Positions 15,491 to 19,645 of a stretch of 19,645 nt of DNA are shown here, one piece after another. A model generated the notes under the pieces. It saw only the letters and a program-made list of their open reading frames with translations, was not told where the DNA came from and searched no databases. The position numbers were made by a program, and so were the translations under genes. Source of the DNA: CAZCAC01 sp964496575 (GTDB taxonomy: Bacteria > Planctomycetota > UBA1135 > GCA-002686595). Position 1 is the first letter of the stretch; the number at the start of each line of letters is the position of its first letter. The stretch spans positions 1 through 19,645 of the forward strand of contig CAZCAC010000147.1 in NCBI GenBank assembly GCA_964496575.1. Direction: 5' to 3'.

Positions 15491-16924
15491 ATGAAGACCG
15501 TCCATCGCACCCTCTCTCCGGCGGCCACCGTTCTGGTCGCCATCCTCGGCTCCTCGATCGCCGCCCCGACCGGTGCGCAGGTCCACCTGGGGCCGGAGGA
15601 GATCGTGACCTCGAACGGCGTCGAGATCGACGTGCCGGGTTACTCGGTGCCGTCCTTCGCGTACTGGAACTCCGACTCGCTGCCCGACCTGATCGTCGGT
15701 GAGGGGGGTGGTGGCTACCCGGGAATGGTCCGCGTCTACCTGAACTCCGGAACGCCCGGTAACCCGCAGTTCACGAGGTATCTGCTGGCCAGGTCGAATG
15801 GTGTGCCGCTGGTCTCGCCAGGCTCGGGGTGACAGGGCATCTATCCCCTGGTGGTCTACTGGGATGCGGACTCGAAGAAAGATCTCCTGATCGGCCAAGC
15901 CGACGGCTACGTCCAGATCTTCCTGAACATCGGAACCGACGACGAGCCGACCTTCGACGGCGGCACGCGGGTCAAGGCGGGCCCGCTCGGCGGGAAGGTG
16001 GACATCAAGGTCTCGGCACGCGCGACGCTGGAGCTCTCCGACTGGGACAATGATGGTGACGAGGACCTCCTGGTCGGCATGTACAGCGGGAAGATCCACC
16101 TCTACCGGAACGTGAATGTGCCCGGCTGGCCCGACTTCGCCAGCGCCGAGATTCTGCAGGACGGCGGCGTGGATCTGATCGTGGGCACCGGCCGCTCGAG
16201 CCCGGCGGTGGTTGACCTCGACGAGGATGGTCGCAAGGACCTCCTCAGTGGCAATACCAACGGAAGGCTGGTGCTCTATCGCAACGCCGGCACCGACGCT
16301 GCGCCGGTCTTCGCCGGCGCCGAGCTGGTGTACAGCAGCGGTGCCCCGATCGATCTCGCCGGAACCCCGCGTTCCCGGCCCAACGCTTGCGACTGGACGG
16401 GCGACGGTCGGCCGGACGTGCTCATCGGTTCGGGGGACGGCCGGGTGCGTCTGTACCAGGGCCTGGAGCCGATCCGGACTCTCTGCTTCGGCGACGGTAG
16501 CTCCGGCGCGTGTCCCTGTGGAAACGAGAGCGGTCTGGGCGCCGGCGAGGGTTGCGTGAACTCGACCGCGGCCGGCGCATCGCTCGAACCGACCGGTTCG
16601 AGCAGCATCATCTACGATGATCTGGTACTGCACGGATCGCAGCTGCCCGCGGGGACCTTCGGCTGGATCCTGCAGGGAAGCCCGCTCGTGCCGGCGCCGT
16701 TCGGGGACGGCATCCTCTGCTTCGGTGTGGCGCAGGTGGAGCGTCTGGAGCTGGTCGCGGTGGACGGGAATGGTGATGCGGTCAGTCTGGGCTCGATCGC
16801 CGGGCTGGGGCAGGTGGTGGCCGGCGAGAAGCTGCTGTACCAGCTCTGGTACCGTGACGGCGGGGGGCCCTGCGGGAATGCGAGCAACCTGACCAATGCG
16901 GTGGAGGTGCCCTGGTCGCCTTGA
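15491..16924 (+). CDS. Secreted FG-GAP/VCBS repeat protein with in-frame TGA at codon 114
   Basis: ATG 15491 with AGGAG eight bases upstream; a signal peptide ends near PTGAQ (residue 30). The same frame continues to TGA at 16922-16924 (477 codons) apart from a TGA at codon 114 (15830-15832). Five FG-GAP-type repeats are visible: YWNSDSLPDLIVG, YWDADSKKDLLIGQADG, DWDNDGDEDLLVGMYSG, DLDEDGRKDLLSGNTNG and DWTGDGRPDVLIGSGDG. Each has a calcium-binding-like DxDxDxxxDLL loop and is followed by hhLYRN-GT. These would form a beta-propeller as in integrin-alpha-like proteins. Repeats 1 and 2 lie on opposite sides of the TGA, so without read-through the product would be a 113-residue fragment. Residues 331-477 are the Cys-rich C-terminal module (CFGD, CPCGN, FGDGILC, YQLWYRD, GPCG, NLTN) shared with the protein at 2026-4386. 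Codon use is unchanged after the TGA, so any inactivation must be recent. Confidence 0.85.
15830..15832 (+). other. In-frame TGA inside the FG-GAP gene: nonsense mutation, error or selenocysteine codon
   Basis: The reading is SPGSG-TGA-QGIYPLVVYWDADSKK, the same frame on both sides. In related repeat proteins I recall a Cys just before the G-x-x-P-R-V-V-x-W segment, and TGA differs from the Cys codon TGC by one base. Directly 3' is a 5-bp stem CAGGG/CCCTG (15833-15837 with 15846-15850), far shorter than a standard bacterial SECIS hairpin. TGA serves as a normal stop in at least six genes here. Confidence 0.8.
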
Positions 16925-17263
16925 GGCGCTGGTGAGCGGTTGGTGACGGGATGCCGCCGGAGCGGCGTGCGCCGGGGGCGAGGAGTGGGACCGTGGGCGT
17001 TCGCCGCAAGCGGGTGGGGAGGTCGCAGTGCCGGCGTGGAGTTCGCCGAAGGCGGACGGGACTGACCCGATGCCGGCGTGGCGTTCGCCGAAGGCGGACG
17101 CCCAGTCGCCAGGGGACCTTCCCGTCCGCCTGCGGCGAATGCCCAGTCCACATCGGCCCTCTCCATGCACCAGCGGCGACCCCCGTCGGCAAGGGACCTA
17201 CCACACCCCTGATTCCCGGAATACGGGTAGCATGGAGCCTCCGGAGATCCTATCCCGAGCCTC
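16925..17263. other. Gene-free gap between the FG-GAP and laminin-B-like genes
   Basis: About 340 bases with no coding frame of convincing composition. It is dominated by the tandem and inverted GC-rich repeats at 16987-17142. The last ~100 bases before the next start are plainer and contain a short palindrome (TTCCCGGAATACGGG). No promoter is evident. Confidence 0.6.
16987..17142. repeat. Three tandem 42-bp repeats plus an inverted copy (palindromic repeat cluster)
   Basis: Units begin at about 16987, 17029 and 17071, and the GTTCGCCG core recurs at 16999, 17041 and 17083, exactly 42 bases apart. Units 2 and 3 agree at 29 of 30 bases over 17029-17058 and 17071-17100; unit 1 is diverged. An inverted copy at 17123-17142 pairs with 17081-17100 at 18 of 20 positions, giving a long hairpin with a 22-base loop. 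The cores are themselves near-palindromic (TTCGCCGAAGGCGG). This looks like a REP-type cluster; no spacers of CRISPR form are present. Confidence 0.75.
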
Positions 17264-18343
17264 ATGATGGCCATGAAGATCCCCTCGACGATCCTCCTCG
17301 CGTTCTGCTTCCTCTCCCTCGGGCAATCCGCGCGAGCTCAGGCTTGCGGCGATTACCTGGTAGAAGGCTTCACCTACTTCAGCAACATCGGAAACTGGGT
17401 CTGGCACGGCACCTTCCACGTGGCGTCCGTCTCCGGCGGCAACCCGGGCTACCACGTCCAATGCGAGCCGAACCCGATCGACCTGCCGAGCTTCAGCACC
17501 ACCGATCCCTCCTCGTACTTCTGCGGTGACTGGCGGGGGCACGGGGTGACCTCGACCGGGATCGACTTCCAGGTCTTCGACGCGGACCCAGCGGCGTGCG
17601 ATCGACCACTGACCGTGCAACTCGAGCACGACAACGGCACACCGGGGGATCCGCTGGACGACTTCTACGTCTATCGCTTCCTGGGGCGGATGCCCTGCGT
17701 GGATCTCACCTGGCACAGCTTCACGGTGGACGTCGATTCGGCGTCGAACACGCTCCCGCCGGGCTGGCTGGTCGACCCGAACAGCCCACACTCGGACGAC
17801 CTCACCTGGCAGGCGGTGATGGGCGACGTGTCGCGCATCCGCTGGTTCCTCGGGAATCCGCTGGGGTCCTACCCCGCGAACGGGTGGAGCATCGGGGCGG
17901 ACAATCCGCGGCTCGGCTTCAATGGCGGGCCGAGCACCCTGTGTTCGGCGCAGCGTAGCTCACTCGATTGCAGCCCTTCGATCACCTGGACCGGGTTGCC
18001 GAGCGCCTCGTCGCCCTTCGTCTACGAGGTGAAGGCGAACGAGGTGGTCGGCCAGCAGTTCGGCTTCCTGCTCTACGGTTACAACCCGGGGTCGAGGCCT
18101 TTCCTCGGCGGCGAGCTGTGCCTCGCCCCGCCGCTGATCCGGACCCCGGTGCAGAGCACGGGCGGCAAGACGGGGGCCTGCGACGGCGAGCTGGCGTTCA
18201 ACTTCAACGCCTGGATTCAGAGTGGCATCGATCCGCTGCTGGTCGCCGGCGCGGTCGTCTACTGCCAGTACTGGAGTCGCGATCCCGGGGCGGCGACCGG
18301 GAGCAGCCTGACCAACGGGCTGCGCTTCTCGATCTGCCCCTGA
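17264..18343 (+). CDS. Secreted laminin-B-like protein with C-terminal NFNAWIQSG module
   Basis: 359 residues beginning MMAMK; ATG 17264 or 17273 could both serve and no clear ribosome site is seen. A signal peptide ends at SARAQ (about residue 26). Residues about 30-215 resemble the laminin B (domain IV) beta-sandwich found in secreted bacterial proteins: FCGDWRGHGVTSTGIDFQVF, VQLEHDNGTPGDPLDDFYVY, WHSFTVDVDS and LPPGW. Such domains often recognise carbohydrate or matrix. Residues about 226-359 form a C-terminal module beginning LCSAQRSSLDC, with the landmarks APPLIRTPVQSTGGKTGAC, FNFNAWIQSGIDP and QYWSRDP ending in SLTNGLRFSICP. It has the same YQYW-RDP...LTN ending as the Cys-rich module of the FG-GAP protein, so it is probably a variant of it. 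No enzymatic motif is seen. It follows the palindromic repeat cluster on the same strand as the FG-GAP gene. Confidence 0.85.
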   Translation: MMAMKIPSTILLAFCFLSLGQSARAQACGDYLVEGFTYFSNIGNWVWHGTFHVASVSGGNPGYHVQCEPNPIDLPSFSTTDPSSYFCGDWRGHGVTSTGIDFQVFDADPAACDRPLTVQLEHDNGTPGDPLDDFYVYRFLGRMPCVDLTWHSFTVDVDSASNTLPPGWLVDPNSPHSDDLTWQAVMGDVSRIRWFLGNPLGSYPANGWSIGADNPRLGFNGGPSTLCSAQRSSLDCSPSITWTGLPSASSPFVYEVKANEVVGQQFGFLLYGYNPGSRPFLGGELCLAPPLIRTPVQSTGGKTGACDGELAFNFNAWIQSGIDPLLVAGAVVYCQYWSRDPGAATGSSLTNGLRFSICP

Positions 18344-18479
18344 GGCTCCTCCAAGCGCCCCCGCTCGCCAAAAGGGGAATAATCGCGGGCCAGCGACGTC
18401 TACTCCGCGCGACCCACCACCGGCCGGCGCGCTCCTCACCGCGTTGAGCGGGCCCGGCCCGGGTCCCGTGCTCCTGGCG

Positions 18480-19645
18480 ATGAGTAAAAAGTCGAAGCCC
18501 AACCTGGTCCTCGCCGCCGTCATCCCGCTCGGCGTGCTCCTGCTGAGCATGGTGGGCTCTCTCGGAACCGGGCTCGACGCCGCCCCCGAGCCGATCGTAC
18601 CCGCGAGCCCGCCCGTGGTCGCCGAGAAGCGAATACCGCTGGGCGCCACGCCCTTTTCACCGCAGGAGAACCCCGCTCGTCGCGACGTGATGTCGCCGCC
18701 CGCGCCCGTCGTCGAGCGACCGCCGGATCCGTACACCTTCGAGATCGATCTCCTGGTGCGCGACGAGCTGGACCTACCGCTGAAGAGGGCCGAGGTCTAC
18801 CTGGCGCCGGTGCACCACCCCCTGAACCTCGTCGGGAAGACCGGGTCGGACGGCCGGCTGGTGGTGCGGTTTCGCGGTCGACAGAAGCGGGTCGAGCTGG
18901 CGCTCCTGGTCGAGTCACCCGATCTCGAGCGAGATCGCGCGCGCGGGAAGGAACCCGGGAGTGGTTTCGAGCGGCGAGGCGGCGTGCTCTCCGGGCTGCG
19001 CCGGATCGAGGCGTCCGCAGACACGATCACCCGGGTCGCGCTGGCGCCTCGGTCCGACGACGTGCTGGGGTTGTGGCTGGGGAGCGCGGAGGCGCGCCGC
19101 CGGCGACTCGCGTGGCGCACGGCGGGCCGCGGGTTCGTCCGGAGCCCGAGCGAGGAGTGGCGCAAGTCGCGCAGGCAGCATCTGTTCTGGCGGAGCCTCT
19201 CCCCTTCGACGCGAGGCGAGACCATCCCGATCACCGCGCCGATGGCGCAGCTCGATGACGAGGGCTGGCTGACCTTCGTCGCGCCGGCGGGGATCGGCGG
19301 GCCCGCGCTGCTGGCGCGGCTGGGAGAGCTCGAGGATCTCGGGGAGTTCGCCGCCGCCGAGCGCCTCGAGCTCCTGCAACGCCGCGTAGACCCTTCGAAG
19401 GGCGCCGAGCTCGTTCGCCGCCGGCGAGCTCGACAGGGCAAGCTCGAGGAGGCCGCGGCTCGACCGCAGCCCGACCCCGGTCCCGCCCCCGAGCTCGCCG
19501 AGACCACCATCCTCGTCACGGTCACGCGCGAGGACGGCCGCCTCGGAGTCAGGGCGCCGGTCACCGTGGACACCGGCGGAGGGTGGCGAGAGCCGGTCTT
19601 CGCCGACTCGCAGGGACAGTCCCGGCTCCGTTCGGTCACCCCCGG
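18480..19645 (+). CDS. Membrane-anchored protein with carboxypeptidase-regulatory-like domains (C-terminus beyond window)
   Basis: ATG 18480 opens a frame of 388 codons that reaches the right edge without a stop. The N-terminus is MSKKSKPNLVLAAVIPLGVL followed by LLSMVGSLG, a single signal-anchor segment behind a Lys-rich cytoplasmic tip. A Pro-rich linker (about 30-80) leads to a beta-sandwich of the carboxypeptidase-regulatory or Ig-like type (about 83-140: TFEIDLLVRDELDLPLKRAEVYLAP, then GKTGSDGRLVVRF). A charged Arg/Glu-rich helical region follows (about 200-340, RRVDPSKGAELVRRRRARQG). A second similar beta-sandwich begins near 355 (TILVTVTREDGRLGVRAPVTV) and is cut by the window. The arrangement suggests an envelope structural or sensor protein; nothing visible is catalytic. 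The ribosome site is weak, and an in-frame GTG lies at 18468. It is 136 bases downstream of the laminin-B-like gene. Confidence 0.8.
   Translation, partial: MSKKSKPNLVLAAVIPLGVLLLSMVGSLGTGLDAAPEPIVPASPPVVAEKRIPLGATPFSPQENPARRDVMSPPAPVVERPPDPYTFEIDLLVRDELDLPLKRAEVYLAPVHHPLNLVGKTGSDGRLVVRFRGRQKRVELALLVESPDLERDRARGKEPGSGFERRGGVLSGLRRIEASADTITRVALAPRSDDVLGLWLGSAEARRRRLAWRTAGRGFVRSPSEEWRKSRRQHLFWRSLSPSTRGETIPITAPMAQLDDEGWLTFVAPAGIGGPALLARLGELEDLGEFAAAERLELLQRRVDPSKGAELVRRRRARQGKLEEAAARPQPDPGPAPELAETTILVTVTREDGRLGVRAPVTVDTGGGWREPVFADSQGQSRLRSVTP

Noticed and set aside
15491..16924. Genome-wide reassignment of TGA as a sense codon
   Set aside because: TGA terminates the GNAT, sigma-like, hypothetical (12135), sulfatase-like, FG-GAP and laminin-B-like genes in this window.
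16987..17142. CRISPR array
   Set aside because: The repeats are directly abutting 42-bp tandem units with an inverted copy; there are no unique spacers and no cas genes.
15470..17170. 566-codon minus-strand frame over the FG-GAP gene and repeats
   Set aside because: The composition is that of an antisense shadow, and the 42-bp repeats account for its repetitive start. The plus strand has five FG-GAP repeats and the Cys-rich module.

Overview
The window is GC-rich bacterial chromosome with gene-dense, mostly secreted or envelope-associated content. Several secreted proteins end in a Cys-rich C-terminal module (CFGD...CPC...FGDG...C...YQ.WYRD..GPCG...N.TN) or a related module (APP..RTPVQ..GG...NFNAWIQSG). 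I associate both with planctomycete genomes, especially deep-branching marine planctomycetes. VIT-vWA proteins, FG-GAP repeat proteins, a laminin-B-like protein and PEGA lipoproteins fit that guess. The phylum assignment is inference from recalled sequence style and was not searched.

Layout. (1) 1-4386, minus strand: a VIT + von Willebrand A protein whose C-terminus runs off the left edge, preceded by a large secreted multidomain protein with a transglutaminase-like core. (2) 4387-5119: a gene-poor, compositionally distinct gap with two perfect inverted repeats. (3) 5120-6753, plus: an Ig-like/beta-propeller lipoprotein whose frame is broken in a run of nine G. (4) 6804-10163, minus: a compact three-gene cluster, serine palmitoyltransferase, then a GNAT-fold bacterial ceramide synthase, then an NAD(P)-dependent ceramide reductase. 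The last two genes overlap by ATGA. Together they would be the core bacterial ceramide pathway. (5) 10500-11207, plus: a PEGA-domain lipoprotein. (6) 11390-12857, minus: two tightly spaced genes, one with a sigma-factor-like C-terminus and one not recognised. (7) 13045-18343, plus: a sulfatase-superfamily lipoprotein with Thr at the nucleophile site, an FG-GAP repeat protein interrupted by an in-frame TGA, a palindromic tandem-repeat cluster, and a laminin-B-like secreted protein. (8) 18480 to the right edge: a membrane-anchored protein with carboxypeptidase-regulatory-like beta-sandwiches, truncated by the window.

The only clear pathway is the ceramide cluster, which would supply sphingolipid for the outer membrane. 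Most of the rest are exported proteins, several sharing C-terminal modules that could act in sorting or anchoring. The main oddities are the in-frame TGA at 15830, the G9 frameshift at 5231, the substituted triad of the transglutaminase-like protein, the Thr-type sulfatase site, and several intergenic repeats. I found no tRNA, rRNA, CRISPR array or intact insertion sequence.
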